This document shows positions 27,099 to 36,051 of a stretch of DNA of 64,000 bases, piece after piece. Position 1 is the first letter of the stretch; every line of letters starts with the position of its first letter. A program made the position numbers and the translations under genes. A model generated the notes under the pieces. That model did not search any database. It was not told the DNA's origin and worked only from the letters and a program-made list of their open reading frames with translations. Source of the stretch: Lysinibacillus pakistanensis (GTDB taxonomy: Bacteria; Bacillota; Bacilli; Bacillales_A; Planococcaceae); the NCBI RefSeq assembly GCF_030123245.1, contig NZ_CP126101.1, positions 4,462,501 through 4,526,500 on the forward strand, given 5' to 3'.

Positions 27099-28133
27099 TT
27101 AATTTTCCATTTCCCTCCATATTTTAAGCATTGGTACTGGCATTGGTAATTGCTCTATTTGTTCCCGGGTCAGCCAAGCGCCTTTTTCTGTAGAATGACA
27201 TATCATGAAATAGCTATTTAGGTGCCAAGTTAAATGTGAAAAAACATGTTTAAACGTAAGTAAATTCTTTTGTGATTGAACATCTAAAGAATATTCAATT
27301 TTAAAAGTATCAATGGAATCTTTACCGTGCTCTATCATTGGAAATTGCCATAGATTTGCTAATAACCCTTCTGCAGGTCGCTGTTCCATTAAAATTCGGC
27401 CATTTTGATCTTCACATACAAGGACATCGTATGTAATATGCTTCATCTTTACTTTTTTTGATTTAACAGGTAGCTTCTCTGGTTCACCTTCATTAAATGC
27501 AATGCAATATTCACGGACGGGACACAATAAACATTTTGGTGATGTTGGCGTACAAATTAGTGCACCCAGTTCCATTAAACCTTGATTAAAAGATGATGCA
27601 TTTTCAGGGTCTATCAATTCTTCCACGGCTGCTTCAAAAATCTTTTTTGTTTTAGCTATGGCTATATCCTCATAAATATTGAGTACACGACTTAACACAC
27701 GCATTACATTGCCATCTACCGCATGTTCTGGCTTATCATAGGCAATACTTAAGATAGCACCAGCTGTATATGGGCCTACACCTTTTAATGTCGAAATCTC
27801 ATGTCGATTATTGGGCACTATTCCTCCGTAGTTCTCCAATACCTCTCTTACTCCAGCCTGTAGATTACGGGCGCGGGAATAATAACCAAGACCTTCCCAG
27901 TGTTTTAATAAATATTCTTGTGGTGCCTCTGCAAGTAATTCTAATGTTGGGAAACTTTCTATAAAACGATTGTAATAAGGAATAACAGTGTCGACCCGTG
28001 TTTGCTGTAGCATGACCTCAGATACCCAAATTTTATAAGGGTCCTTTGTATGTCTCCATGGTAAATCACGTTTCTCTACATTAAACCATTCGACTAATGA
28101 TTGTCGAAATTCTGTTACATATGGATAATTCAC
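27099..28133 (-). CDS. mutY: MutY, A/G-specific adenine glycosylase
   Basis: A 344-residue base-excision repair enzyme that removes adenine opposite 8-oxoguanine. The HhH-GPD domain has the catalytic Glu in MLQQTRVDTV and Asp in EHAVDGNVMRV. A 4Fe-4S loop with four cysteines (CTPTSPKCLLCPVREYC) lies at about 192-208, and the NUDIX-like C-terminal domain at about 225-340. The start is GTG with TGGAGG five bases upstream. It is divergent from yfhP. Confidence 0.93.
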   Translation of the reverse strand: MNYPYVTEFRQSLVEWFNVEKRDLPWRHTKDPYKIWVSEVMLQQTRVDTVIPYYNRFIESFPTLELLAEAPQEYLLKHWEGLGYYSRARNLQAGVREVLENYGGIVPNNRHEISTLKGVGPYTAGAILSIAYDKPEHAVDGNVMRVLSRVLNIYEDIAIAKTKKIFEAAVEELIDPENASSFNQGLMELGALICTPTSPKCLLCPVREYCIAFNEGEPEKLPVKSKKVKMKHITYDVLVCEDQNGRILMEQRPAEGLLANLWQFPMIEHGKDSIDTFKIEYSLDVQSQKNLLTFKHVFSHLTWHLNSYFMICHSTEKGAWLTREQIEQLPMPVPMLKIWREMEN

Positions 28134-28238
28134 AGTGACCTCCAGTGTTTTTACGATTTAAATTATGGTAAAAAGGGTATACAATTAAGAAAAGATTATT
28201 TAACTAACGATATAAATTGTTCTATCATGGATATTCTT

Positions 28239-28267
28239 TTGACTCGTTAATTAAGGATGATTATTGA
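28239..28267 (+). promoter_or_regulatory. Probable yfhP promoter
   Basis: TTGACT (28239-28244), a 17-bp spacer and TATTGA (28262-28267), 55 bases before the TTG start. Confidence 0.5.
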
Positions 28268-28322
28268 AATATACATGTATGCCATTGTACTCTATTTACA
28301 CGCATACTAGGAGTGGATATTT

Positions 28323-29309
28323 TTGGATTCAGGTACACATTTCGTTATGGGTATAGCCCTCGGTGGTCTTGCTTTAGCTGATCCCGTGGTAGCAAATCAT
28401 TCAATGACATTTACTGCAGTAATGGCAGGCACGATTATTGGCTCACAGGCACCTGATGTCGATACTGTTTTAAAGCTGCGCAACAATGCAATTTACATTC
28501 GGCATCATCGAGGAATTACACATTCGCTCCCAGCAGTAGCTCTCTGGCCTATCTTAATTACAGCAGTTTTATCATTCATTATTCAAGACGCAAATGTGTT
28601 TCATTTATGGCTCTGGACATTTTTAGCTGTAACCCTTCATGTCTTTGTTGATATTTTCAATGCATATGGCACACAAGCCATTCGCCCATTCTCCAGGAAA
28701 TGGGTAGCTTTAGGTGTAATCAATACCTTTGATCCTATTATTTTTTCTCTTCATTGCATCGGCATTTTATTATGGGCTTTCGGTGCAAATCCTGTTTTGA
28801 CATTTAGCATCATGTACCTCATTATTATCATGTATTATATATTACGATTTGCAGTCCAAAAATCCGTTAAAAAGGCTGTACATCATACTATTCAAGATGA
28901 GGAATATGTTATTGTAGCACCAACAATGCGATTCTTTCACTGGCGTATTGCAGCAAAGTCAAAAACACATTATTACGTTGGCCGTGCCTATGGGCGAACA
29001 GTCAATATTTATGATAAATTTGAAATAAAGCCTTTACCGAAAACGCCACTTATAGAAAAAGCCATGAAGGACCGTAATCTCGATGCATTCGTGTCATTCT
29101 CGCCGTTGTATCGCTGGGAAATTTCTGAGCTAGAAAACGGCTTAACAGAAGTAAGGTTAATTGACCTTCGCTATCGTAGTGATAATCGCTATCCTTTTGT
29201 AGCTGTCGCTCATTTAAATGATGATAATGAGATAATTACCTCCTATACAGGCTGGATTTTTACTGAAGATAAACTTCAAAAAAAATTACAGATTGGCGCA
29301 AGTAATTGA
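28323..29309 (+). CDS. yfhP: YfhP, YdjM-type membrane-bound metal-dependent hydrolase
   Basis: A 328-residue membrane protein of the YdjM/YfhP family. The first segment has histidines and an aspartate typical of the family (SQAPDVDTVLK and YIRHHRGITHSLPA at about 41-77), with four to five membrane helices to about 180 and a soluble C-terminal part. The start is TTG, nine bases after AGGAG. The substrate is unknown. It is convergent with the yfhJ group. Confidence 0.82.
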   Translation: MDSGTHFVMGIALGGLALADPVVANHSMTFTAVMAGTIIGSQAPDVDTVLKLRNNAIYIRHHRGITHSLPAVALWPILITAVLSFIIQDANVFHLWLWTFLAVTLHVFVDIFNAYGTQAIRPFSRKWVALGVINTFDPIIFSLHCIGILLWAFGANPVLTFSIMYLIIIMYYILRFAVQKSVKKAVHHTIQDEEYVIVAPTMRFFHWRIAAKSKTHYYVGRAYGRTVNIYDKFEIKPLPKTPLIEKAMKDRNLDAFVSFSPLYRWEISELENGLTEVRLIDLRYRSDNRYPFVAVAHLNDDNEIITSYTGWIFTEDKLQKKLQIGASN

Positions 29310-29314
29310 ACAGT

Positions 29315-29342
29315 AAACCCTGACCAGTGATGGTCAGGGTTT
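29315..29342. terminator. Bidirectional terminator of yfhP and yfhJ
   Basis: A 12-bp perfect stem (AAACCCTGACCA, 29315-29326; TGGTCAGGGTTT, 29331-29342) with a 4-base loop lies between convergent genes. Confidence 0.85.
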
Positions 29343-29344
29343 CA

Positions 29345-29614
29345 TTATTGCATCATATCATCACTAGCATCCAATAAATGAGCGTATTTTGGATTACGAC
29401 CAGCAAAGCTATGTAGCTTATCACCGTAACTTGTAATTAATTGACATACCAAATTTTCCGTATAATCAGCCCCGCGATAGTCGTAGCCAGCCTTTGCTGA
29501 AGTTGATTCAAAATCACTCCATAAAAGCTCAACCCAAACACGTGCCCGCCCTACCGACATTTGTGGATTTTTTTCAAGTAACTCCCTAGTCAATTTTTCA
29601 ATCTTTTCTTCCAC
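29345..29614 (-). CDS. yfhJ: YfhJ, WVELL-family protein
   Basis: An 89-residue protein with the ARVWVELLWSDFE signature (about 24-36) that names the WVELL family. Function unknown. The GTG start follows the yfhH stop directly, with AGGTGGG in the end of yfhH. It is the last gene of the recX-yfhH-yfhJ operon. Confidence 0.85.
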   Translation of the reverse strand: MEEKIEKLTRELLEKNPQMSVGRARVWVELLWSDFESTSAKAGYDYRGADYTENLVCQLITSYGDKLHSFAGRNPKYAHLLDASDDMMQ

Positions 29615-29944
29615 TTATTTTCCCACCTTTACAGGAGATAGCATCGAAACTGGTAAGGCTTCTTGATATTTGTCGCCCCCTAATCGATGTCCCCAAGCAA
29701 AGCGACCCTTTAAATAATCCACTTGGAAAAATTCATTGTCAGAGCCATCTATACGATACATTTCACCAGGTATAATCGTATCTAAATCCACTAAATAAGC
29801 AGCCGCCATTAAAGCTTTTCGTTCATATACTGCAAACTCATTAATAATTCCTAGCTGTTCTGCTTTACGTGCTTTTTCCTTTAGCATCGCAATTTCCTCG
29901 CGTAATTCATGCTCTGACATGACCGCGTAGTTTTTTTCACTCAT
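29615..29944 (-). CDS. yfhH: YfhH, DUF1811 protein
   Basis: A 109-residue protein with a helical N-terminus (MSEHELREEIAMLKEKARKA) and a small beta domain, matching YfhH. Function unknown. The ATG overlaps the recX stop as ATGA; the AAGGAG there is very close to it, but homology supports this start. Linked to recX in many Bacillales. Confidence 0.85.
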   Translation of the reverse strand: MSEKNYAVMSEHELREEIAMLKEKARKAEQLGIINEFAVYERKALMAAAYLVDLDTIIPGEMYRIDGSDNEFFQVDYLKGRFAWGHRLGGDKYQEALPVSMLSPVKVGK

Positions 29945-30744
29945 TCCTCATTCTCCTTTTCTTCTATAAAACGGTCTATAACTTCAATAGGAAAGCCCTT
30001 TTGATAGAGCGCCTGTTTTATCTTCATTTTTCTTTCATAACCAGTATACTTTGATGCGTACTTTTTCCAAACCTTTTCGCCTTGAACATCAAGCAATTGC
30101 TGCCACTCATCTTCTTCTTGTTCAATAACAATTTGACTTAGCACCTCATCTACAACTGTAAAAGAATAACCTTTACGCAATAGAAAATCCTGAATTTTGA
30201 CTTTGATTTGGGTTGGCGTTTTCTTTTTCTCGGATCGAACAACCTTTTCAGCCAACTGTGTCGCAAGCCTCACCTGTTCCTCATGACTAAAGGTAGCAAG
30301 TACCTCATCCTGTAAGTCCTTATCAATTCCTTTTTTTATAAGATCTTGTCTAATTGCCTTAGGTCCCTTTTTCATCGTAGCTTTTTTCGTATCGAGTAAA
30401 GCCTTAGAGTATGTTTCATCATTTAAAAAGCCATATGATTTCAGTTTTTGTATAGCTTCTAAAATTACCGCTTCTCCAAACTCTAATGTCAGAAGCTTTT
30501 TCTTAACTTCATGCTCACTTCGCATTTGATAAGATAAAAAATTTAATGCTTTATTAAAAGCCTTCCGAATTTCATCCTCATAGGCAATTTCTTGAATATC
30601 AAATTCTTCTAGCACTTTACCCTTTGTTAAACCAAATTGAATGAGAATAGCCTCGTCTATAGGAAAGGCATATTCCTCGTTCAAATAAATATTATAACGT
30701 TCTGGATTGTTTTTTTGGCGTGCAATTTTTGTAATAATACGCAT
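29941..30744 (-). CDS. recX: RecX, RecA regulator
   Basis: A 267-residue RecX protein with three or more three-helix repeats rich in charged residues (for example RSEHEVKKKLL and KTPTQIKVKIQDFLLRKGYS). It modulates RecA filaments during recombination repair. The longer frame begins 39 bases upstream, but GAGGTG lies six bases before the ATG at 30744. It heads the recX-yfhH-yfhJ operon, divergent from yfhF. Confidence 0.9.
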   Translation of the reverse strand: MRIITKIARQKNNPERYNIYLNEEYAFPIDEAILIQFGLTKGKVLEEFDIQEIAYEDEIRKAFNKALNFLSYQMRSEHEVKKKLLTLEFGEAVILEAIQKLKSYGFLNDETYSKALLDTKKATMKKGPKAIRQDLIKKGIDKDLQDEVLATFSHEEQVRLATQLAEKVVRSEKKKTPTQIKVKIQDFLLRKGYSFTVVDEVLSQIVIEQEEDEWQQLLDVQGEKVWKKYASKYTGYERKMKIKQALYQKGFPIEVIDRFIEEKENEE

Positions 30745-30887
30745 ATTAAACACCTCACTATTTACCATTATAACATTTTTCAAAGTACTACATTTTTACG
30801 GTATTTTGCTTTTATCAGATAGCCTATATCAAACCAATAGATGGTAAACTAGAAACTAACATTGCTTTTAAAAAGGAGGGAACTCAT

Positions 30888-31784
30888 ATGAAGATCGTTA
30901 TTGCAGGTGGTACTGGCTTTGTAGGAAAAGTGCTATCTAGGCTGTTACAAGAAAATGGACATGAAATCATTATTTTAACTCGAAACAAAACCGTGAAAGA
31001 AAAAGATATTCAATATGTACAATGGCTTCAACAGGGAGCACGACCTGAGCAGTTGTTAGATACAGTGGATGCATTCGTTAATTTAGCAGGAATATCTTTA
31101 AATAATGGACGTTGGACAAAAAAACAGAAAAAAGCCATTTATACAAGTCGTATGGATGCCACACTTGAAATCGTAAGAATTATGGAGCATCTTTCCGCAA
31201 AGCCAAAAGTATTAATTAATGCGAGTGCAGTTGGGATTTATCCAACCTCTTCAACAGCAACCTATACAGAAGATTCCATGGACTATGCAACAGATTTTTT
31301 AGGTACGACAGTACAAGATTGGGAAAGACAGGCTAAACGTGCAGAAAAATTAGGTGTACGAGTTGCGCTTGCTCGATTTGGTGTAATTTTAGGGCGTGAT
31401 CAAGGTGCTCTCCCCTCAATGTTACTACCATATAAAATGCATATTGGAGGCACTATCGGCTCTGGTGAGCAATGGCTTTCATGGGTTCATGTGGAGGATG
31501 TAGCTCGTGCTATTTATTTCGCGATTACAAATGAAAACATTAAAGGTCCCTTTAATATCACTGCCCCTCATGCAGTTCGTATGAAAGATTTCGGAAAATC
31601 AATTGCCATGATAATGGGAAGAAGTCATTGGATGCCTGTGCCTAGCATCGCCATGCGTTTGGCACTTGGTGAACAAAGTATACTTGTATTAGAAGGACAA
31701 CACGTATTACCCGCTGTATTAGAAAAACATCATTTTACCTTTCATTTCCCACATTTAAAAGAAGCACTTTATGATTTGTACTAG
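30888..31784 (+). CDS. yfhF: TIGR01777-family epimerase, YfhF
   Basis: A 298-residue extended short-chain dehydrogenase-like protein. The Rossmann motif GGTGFVG lies at residues 6-12, and the C-terminal DUF1731-type segment ends with the ILVLEGQHVLPAVLEK stretch. It is annotated as a nucleoside-diphosphate-sugar epimerase, but the substrate is unknown. AAGGAGG precedes the ATG. Its terminator overlaps the translation start region of pdaA. Confidence 0.87.
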   Translation: MKIVIAGGTGFVGKVLSRLLQENGHEIIILTRNKTVKEKDIQYVQWLQQGARPEQLLDTVDAFVNLAGISLNNGRWTKKQKKAIYTSRMDATLEIVRIMEHLSAKPKVLINASAVGIYPTSSTATYTEDSMDYATDFLGTTVQDWERQAKRAEKLGVRVALARFGVILGRDQGALPSMLLPYKMHIGGTIGSGEQWLSWVHVEDVARAIYFAITNENIKGPFNITAPHAVRMKDFGKSIAMIMGRSHWMPVPSIAMRLALGEQSILVLEGQHVLPAVLEKHHFTFHFPHLKEALYDLY

Positions 31785-31803
31785 GATAAATTTTAAAAAA
31801 CAA

Positions 31804-31838
31804 CGCATTCTAATGAAAAAGAAAGGATGCGTTTTTTT
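31804..31838 (+). terminator. Terminator of yfhF overlapping the pdaA ribosome site
   Basis: A 7-bp stem with one G-U pair (CGCATTC, 31804-31810; GGATGCG, 31825-31831) is followed by seven T residues that end right at the pdaA ATG (31839). The right arm contains most of the pdaA Shine-Dalgarno (AAAGGA, 31822-31827). Confidence 0.7.
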
Positions 31839-32657
31839 ATGTGGAAACAACATATAGTTGGAGCAGTGATTGCTACTTTTATTATTGCCGCAGCAGTAAG
31901 CTTTAATCCGTATTTTGCTTCTGGCTCTGATGAACATAATTGGGGCTTTAAAAGGGCAAAAAATGGAGAACAGGCTGAGGCTGGTGCACAGCTTGATCAG
32001 CTTCTTGATAAATATGGTGCTATTTATAAAGGTAAGCCCGATAAAAAGGTTGCTTATTTAACCTTTGATAATGGATATGAGAATGGGTTTACAGAAAGTA
32101 TTTTGGATACTTTGAAGAAAGAAAATGCACCAGCTACCTTCTTTTTAACTGGTCATTATCTAGAAAGTGCCCCCGATTTAGTGAAACGTATGGTTAAAGA
32201 TGGGCATACCATTGGCAATCATTCATATGGACACCCAAATATGGCAAGAATAACACCAGAAGCTATGCGTTCGGAATGGAAAAAACTTGACGATAAGCTT
32301 CGTGAATTAACTGGTATTGAACGTACAACCTACGCTCGTCCCCCAGAAGGCACATTTAATGCAAAATTATTAGAGGTAGGGAATGCTGAGGGCTATCGCC
32401 ATATTTTTTGGTCAGTTGCCTTTAAGGATTGGATGAGAGATGAACGCCGTGGCGCAGATTATGCGTATAATGCTTTGATGGAACAGCTACACCCTGGCGC
32501 TGTCATATTAATGCATACTGTGGCACAGGATAATGCAGAAGCGCTTCCTATGTTTATTGAGGAAGCGAAAAAACAAGGGTATACATTCTTATCACTGGAC
32601 GATTTAGTTTTAGAATATGAAGATTTCCCTGTTGCTTTGCAATCGTCCACTCCTTAG
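31839..32657 (+). CDS. pdaA: PdaA-type delta-lactam-forming N-acetylmuramic acid deacetylase
   Basis: A 272-residue polysaccharide deacetylase of the NodB fold. It has an N-terminal signal/anchor helix (about 6-25), TFDNGYENG in motif 1, GNHSYGHPN as the metal-binding histidines, RPPEGTFN in motif 3 and HPGAVILMHT near the end. The N in TFDNG is usual for PdaA. It deacetylates MurNAc to allow muramic lactam formation in the spore cortex. I place the start at the second ATG, 11 bases after AAAGGA. It is followed closely by the methyltransferase gene. Confidence 0.9.
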   Translation: MWKQHIVGAVIATFIIAAAVSFNPYFASGSDEHNWGFKRAKNGEQAEAGAQLDQLLDKYGAIYKGKPDKKVAYLTFDNGYENGFTESILDTLKKENAPATFFLTGHYLESAPDLVKRMVKDGHTIGNHSYGHPNMARITPEAMRSEWKKLDDKLRELTGIERTTYARPPEGTFNAKLLEVGNAEGYRHIFWSVAFKDWMRDERRGADYAYNALMEQLHPGAVILMHTVAQDNAEALPMFIEEAKKQGYTFLSLDDLVLEYEDFPVALQSSTP

Positions 32658-32692
32658 TTATAATGAGTAGATGATATTAAACGAACAGGGAC

Positions 32693-34090
32693 GTGGAATG
32701 CTTGACACAGCAAACAACAATGGAAGTGGGACAAAAATTCCCTTTAACAATAAAAAGACTCGGCATTAATGGCGAAGGTGTAGGCTTTTATAAGCGCAAT
32801 GTCGTATTCGTAAAGGGTGCTATACCTGGTGAAGAAATTACTGCACAGGTAACAAAAACTCAGCGAAACTTTGCCGAAGCAGAAATATTAACGATTCGCA
32901 AAGCTTCAAAATACCGCCAGGAGGCACCTTGTCCAGTTTACAATAAATGTGGCGGCTGTCAGCTTCAACATATGACATATGACAAGCAGTTAATGGAAAA
33001 GCGTGATATTGTTATTCAAGCATTAGAGCGTTATGCAAAACCATTAGCTGCAACTGTTGAAGTACGAAAAACACTTGGAATGGATAACCCTTGGCATTAC
33101 CGAAATAAAAGTCAATTCCAAGTACGAAAAGAAGGCAAACGTGTCTATGCAGGCCTATTTGCTGAAGGGAGCAACAAGCTACTCAATATTAATGATTGCC
33201 TTGTGCAGCACCCGATTACGTCTAAAATAACTGTTGCTACTCGTAAGATTTTACAAAAGCTGAATATTACCGTTTATGATGGTCGTACGCTTGATGGTTT
33301 AGTGCGTACGATTGTTGTACGTACAGGAATTCGTACTGGAGAAACGCAGGTTGTACTTGTTACAACGCGTAAAGAAATTCCACATTTAGCTGAGCTTATT
33401 TCTCGCATTAAAAAAATCGATCCAAGTATTGTGTCCATTGCACAAAATATTAATCGTGAGAAAACATCACTTATTTTCGGTGATGAAACGATTGTTCTTG
33501 ATGGTAAGGAAACAATTCATGAGGAGCTTGGTGAGTTAGCCTTCGACTTATCTGCACGTGCCTTTTTCCAGTTGAATCCAACACAGACTGTTCATCTATA
33601 CGATGAAATCAAAAAGGCCGCTGCATTAACCGGGAAAGAAACAGTGGTAGATGCTTATTGTGGCGTTGGGACAATCGGTTTATGGCTAGCAGACAAAGCT
33701 AAAGAAGTTCGTGGAATGGATGTTATCCCTGAAAGTATTCAGGACGCACGTAAAAATGCACGTAACCACGGCTTTAAGCATACAAAATATGCAGTCGGCA
33801 CAGCAGAAAGCGTCTTAGCAAAATGGCGTAAGGAAGGCTTTACACCAGATGTAATTACAGTAGATCCACCCCGCACAGGTCTGGCACCGGAATTTATCCG
33901 TACTGTATTGAAATTAAAACCAAAACGCTTTATCTATACATCGTGCAATCCATCAACTTTGGCGAAGGATTTAAACGACTTATCGAAGTTTTATGACGTT
34001 GAGTATATTCAGCCCGTAGATATGTTTGCACAAACGGCACAGGTGGAATGTGTTTGCAACATGGTTTTAAAACCTGAATATGATAAATAA
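32693..34090 (+). CDS. TrmA/RlmCD-family 23S rRNA (uracil-5-)-methyltransferase
   Basis: A 465-residue SAM-dependent RNA m5U methyltransferase. An N-terminal TRAM domain (about 10-65) is followed by Fe-S cysteines [11 protein letters not shown] (about 82-92), then the SAM motif [12 protein letters not shown] and the catalytic cysteine in [10 protein letters not shown]. Proximity to pdaA recalls yfjO of Bacillus; yefA/RlmCD is the other paralogue, so the exact target uracil is uncertain. The GTG start is weakly supported; a TTG at 32702 or an ATG at 32720 is possible. Confidence 0.85.
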   Translation: MECLTQQTTMEVGQKFPLTIKRLGINGEGVGFYKRNVVFVKGAIPGEEITAQVTKTQRNFAEAEILTIRKASKYRQEAPCPVYNKCGGCQLQHMTYDKQLMEKRDIVIQALERYAKPLAATVEVRKTLGMDNPWHYRNKSQFQVRKEGKRVYAGLFAEGSNKLLNINDCLVQHPITSKITVATRKILQKLNITVYDGRTLDGLVRTIVVRTGIRTGETQVVLVTTRKEIPHLAELISRIKKIDPSIVSIAQNINREKTSLIFGDETIVLDGKETIHEELGELAFDLSARAFFQLNPTQTVHLYDEIKKAAALTGKETVVDAYCGVGTIGLWLADKAKEVRGMDVIPESIQDARKNARNHGFKHTKYAVGTAESVLAKWRKEGFTPDVITVDPPRTGLAPEFIRTVLKLKPKRFIYTSCNPSTLAKDLNDLSKFYDVEYIQPVDMFAQTAQVECVCNMVLKPEYDK

Positions 34091-34135
34091 AATATTTATG
34101 TTTGGCGACAAATAAGAATAAGACCACCCATTATG

Positions 34136-34189
34136 AACTGCGCCCCAATTATTAGACACACCATCTAACTATTGGAGGTGCAGTTTTTT
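34136..34189 (+). terminator. Terminator of the methyltransferase gene
   Basis: AACTGCGCCCCAAT pairs imperfectly with ATTGGAGGTGCAGTT around a 20-base loop and runs into TTTTTT. It overlaps the 3-prime end of the convergent YfzA-like gene. Confidence 0.75.
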
Positions 34190-34458
34190 ATCGCCCCAAT
34201 TATTCCATACACAAGAAAGATGCCAAAACAGATAGTAAGTAAATTGAAATTTGGTGTTTCATAAAAAGTAAACCACTCTCTGAAAATTGAAGATTCCGTA
34301 ATTCTTCCAAATAACGTTCCACCAATATCTCTATAATTAGGTATCCACCCTGTTGCTTCACATGTAATAAAGATTATCTGTGACAATAAAAATACACCGA
34401 TAGAAGACACCCAAGTTTTTTTCAAAAATGGAGTTAATTTCTTTTGTTTATTAGCCAA
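34165..34458 (-). CDS. YfzA-like small membrane protein, paralogue 1
   Basis: A 97-residue protein with two predicted membrane helices (about 15-34 and 70-90). The middle has the pattern PN..D...LFGRI....IF.EW...Y..P.FN, shared with the gene at 34673. It resembles the YfzA-like family of Bacillales, function unknown. The start is TTG five bases after GAGAGGGGGAT. The C-terminal codons lie inside the methyltransferase terminator. Confidence 0.7.
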   Translation of the reverse strand: MANKQKKLTPFLKKTWVSSIGVFLLSQIIFITCEATGWIPNYRDIGGTLFGRITESSIFREWFTFYETPNFNLLTICFGIFLVYGIIGAIKNCTSNS

Positions 34459-34672
34459 GTTAAATCCCCCTCTCTATTTTACGCAAATTTTGCAATAATC
34501 CCCAAAACATCTTTTTCACTCTTCCAGCCAATTATCTAACGATGGTTCATTATGCACTATTGATTGGGGAAGATTATCCTCTTCTTGTGTAATGTGTACT
34601 TTGCTTTTCATAGATAATTACAAGCACAATAAGGCCACCCAATCATGGAGTGTCATTTCCTAATGTCTATAT

Positions 34673-34978
34673 TTATTTTTTTGAAAACATACTTGAAATT
34701 ATGTCCAATACTGCAGCAATCAGTATTGCAATGACATGAATTGTCATGAACATATTAAAAAAAGGAAAGGAATAAGGGGTAATCCATTCAGTAAAGAGCT
34801 TCGAGTCCAAAACCCATCTTCCTATCCTGGCAAATAATTTATCACTATCATTTATGTTTGGCTGTAAGGAAGTTCCATCAACAGCAATAAAGACCAATTG
34901 AACAATTAAAAATATACCAAGGGCGATTATCCAGCGTTTTGCTAGATTAATATTATGAGTTTTTTCCGTGTCAGTCAT
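34673..34978 (-). CDS. YfzA-like small membrane protein, paralogue 2
   Basis: A 101-residue protein with two membrane helices (about 17-37 and 72-95). Shared with paralogue 1: a W....GIFL..Q..FI first helix, PN.ND...LFARI, LFTEWITPY and FFN. I use the ATG at 34978, seven bases after AGGAGGAG, not the longer frame. Likely a tandem duplicate. Function unknown. Confidence 0.72.
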   Translation of the reverse strand: MTDTEKTHNINLAKRWIIALGIFLIVQLVFIAVDGTSLQPNINDSDKLFARIGRWVLDSKLFTEWITPYSFPFFNMFMTIHVIAILIAAVLDIISSMFSKK

Positions 34979-35114
34979 TTGAACACTCCTCCTTTCATGC
35001 TTCATCATTTTGAGTATTTACTAAACTTAAACCCTCTATAGAGGATAAGTGTAGTGGTTATACCCTGTCATTTGTTGTCCTTAAAGACTTCTTAAAATAT
35101 AATTACTCAAAATT

Positions 35115-35151
35115 GTATATAATGTATATATAACATAATCACATTATATAC
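35115..35151. repeat. AT-rich inverted repeat
   Basis: Perfect 10-base arms GTATATAATG (35115-35124) and CATTATATAC (35142-35151) with a 17-base AT-rich spacer. It could be an operator or a cruciform; no -35/-10 pair was clear. Confidence 0.6.
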
Positions 35152-35410
35152 ATAGATAAAACATTGTGCAACCATTTTTATGCCCCCGTTAAAGTGCCTC
35201 AATAAATGCTTTTAAACCCACTAAGCTACTAACTGATTGGGTGCAAAATAAGACAACCCTTCATCGTAATTACCTGAACAATTTGTATTAAAAGATTTAT
35301 ACAATAATCGCCCTCCTTAAACTCAAACATTAATGAACACAGCCAATACGTGTATCAGCATAATCGAGACTGATAGTTGCGTTACTAAAACTAAACAAAC
35401 TTCCATCAGT

Positions 35411-35729
35411 TCACTGAAACTGAAAACCTATATTTCTTAAATCGAACATAACAGACGCAGGTTCTTTACTGGATGCAACATTAGGTAATGTATCTGATGC
35501 ACCAAACTTAGCTTTAAAAGCATCCAGCCCAGCCATTAACGGTTGGTTTATTCTCAGTAATTTGGACTTCAATAGCTGGAGAAGCTATTAGATAAAGGTA
35601 AGAATCTTCTAATTCTAGTACAATGGAATTAAGCCTTTTTTCATTCGATTCCAACCAGCCAAATCCCCAGACACTCTTCACTTCAGATTTTTCTGTTCTA
35701 AAACTTGAAGCAAAAATAACATGTTTAAG
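35411..35729 (-). pseudogene. Truncated, frameshifted gene of unknown family
   Basis: Two minus-strand frames together read as one protein of about 105 residues. The first has VWGFGWLESNEKRLN and LELEDSYLYLIASPAIEVQI and ends at a stop. The second frame begins in the overlap with NGWAGLDAFKAKFGASD and ends SVMFDLRNIGFQFQ. A frameshift joins them near 35545. There is no start codon upstream, only a stop and a hairpin, so the N-terminus is lost. Family not recognised. Confidence 0.6.
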
Positions 35730-35732
35730 TCA

Positions 35733-35768
35733 AAAAGGACGTCTCAGAATTTGAGACGCCCTTTTTTC
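35733..35768. terminator. Strong hairpin with T run
   Basis: AAAGGACGTCTCA pairs with TGAGACGCCCTTT around a 5-base loop and ends in TTTTTT on the plus strand; the minus strand also gives TTTTT. It is not next to any intact gene and may be a relic of the decayed locus. Confidence 0.7.
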
Positions 35769-36051
35769 AATGATGCACAGCTCAAGCTGCCTGGTGGATG
35801 ATGGACGGTCCAGAAAAATCAACACCTTAACCAAAAACCCAGGATTTAAAAGATTTTTATGCTTTAAATTTTTAACTTTGAGCTAAAAAGCTTTGAAACG
35901 TGAACTTTGTGTTTTTAATTTTAATCTTTGTGCTTTTAGATTGTTTAAAGTTCCTTTGTAATAAGACATGTTTAAGGTTTCAACTCGCACACATGCCTTG
36001 AAGCGCGAGCGATTTTTCGTTTTCCATTTTCGCTAGACCATGCATATTACA

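Larger units (their letters stand above)
34979..36051. other. About 1.1 kb without an intact gene
   Basis: This stretch holds an AT-rich inverted repeat (35115-35151), a decayed gene (35411-35729) and a strong hairpin (35733-35768). A phrase resembling ATAAGACCACCCATTATGAA at 34115-34135 recurs in weaker form near 34630 and 35250, suggesting old duplications. From 35780 to 36050 I see only AT-rich sequence with short runs of CTTTG and TTTAA and no gene. Confidence 0.6.

Noticed and set aside
34516..34611. 31-codon minus-strand frame between the YfzA-like genes
   Set aside because: Has ATG and stop but no ribosome site and no recognisable motif; may be a relic but is not supported as a gene.
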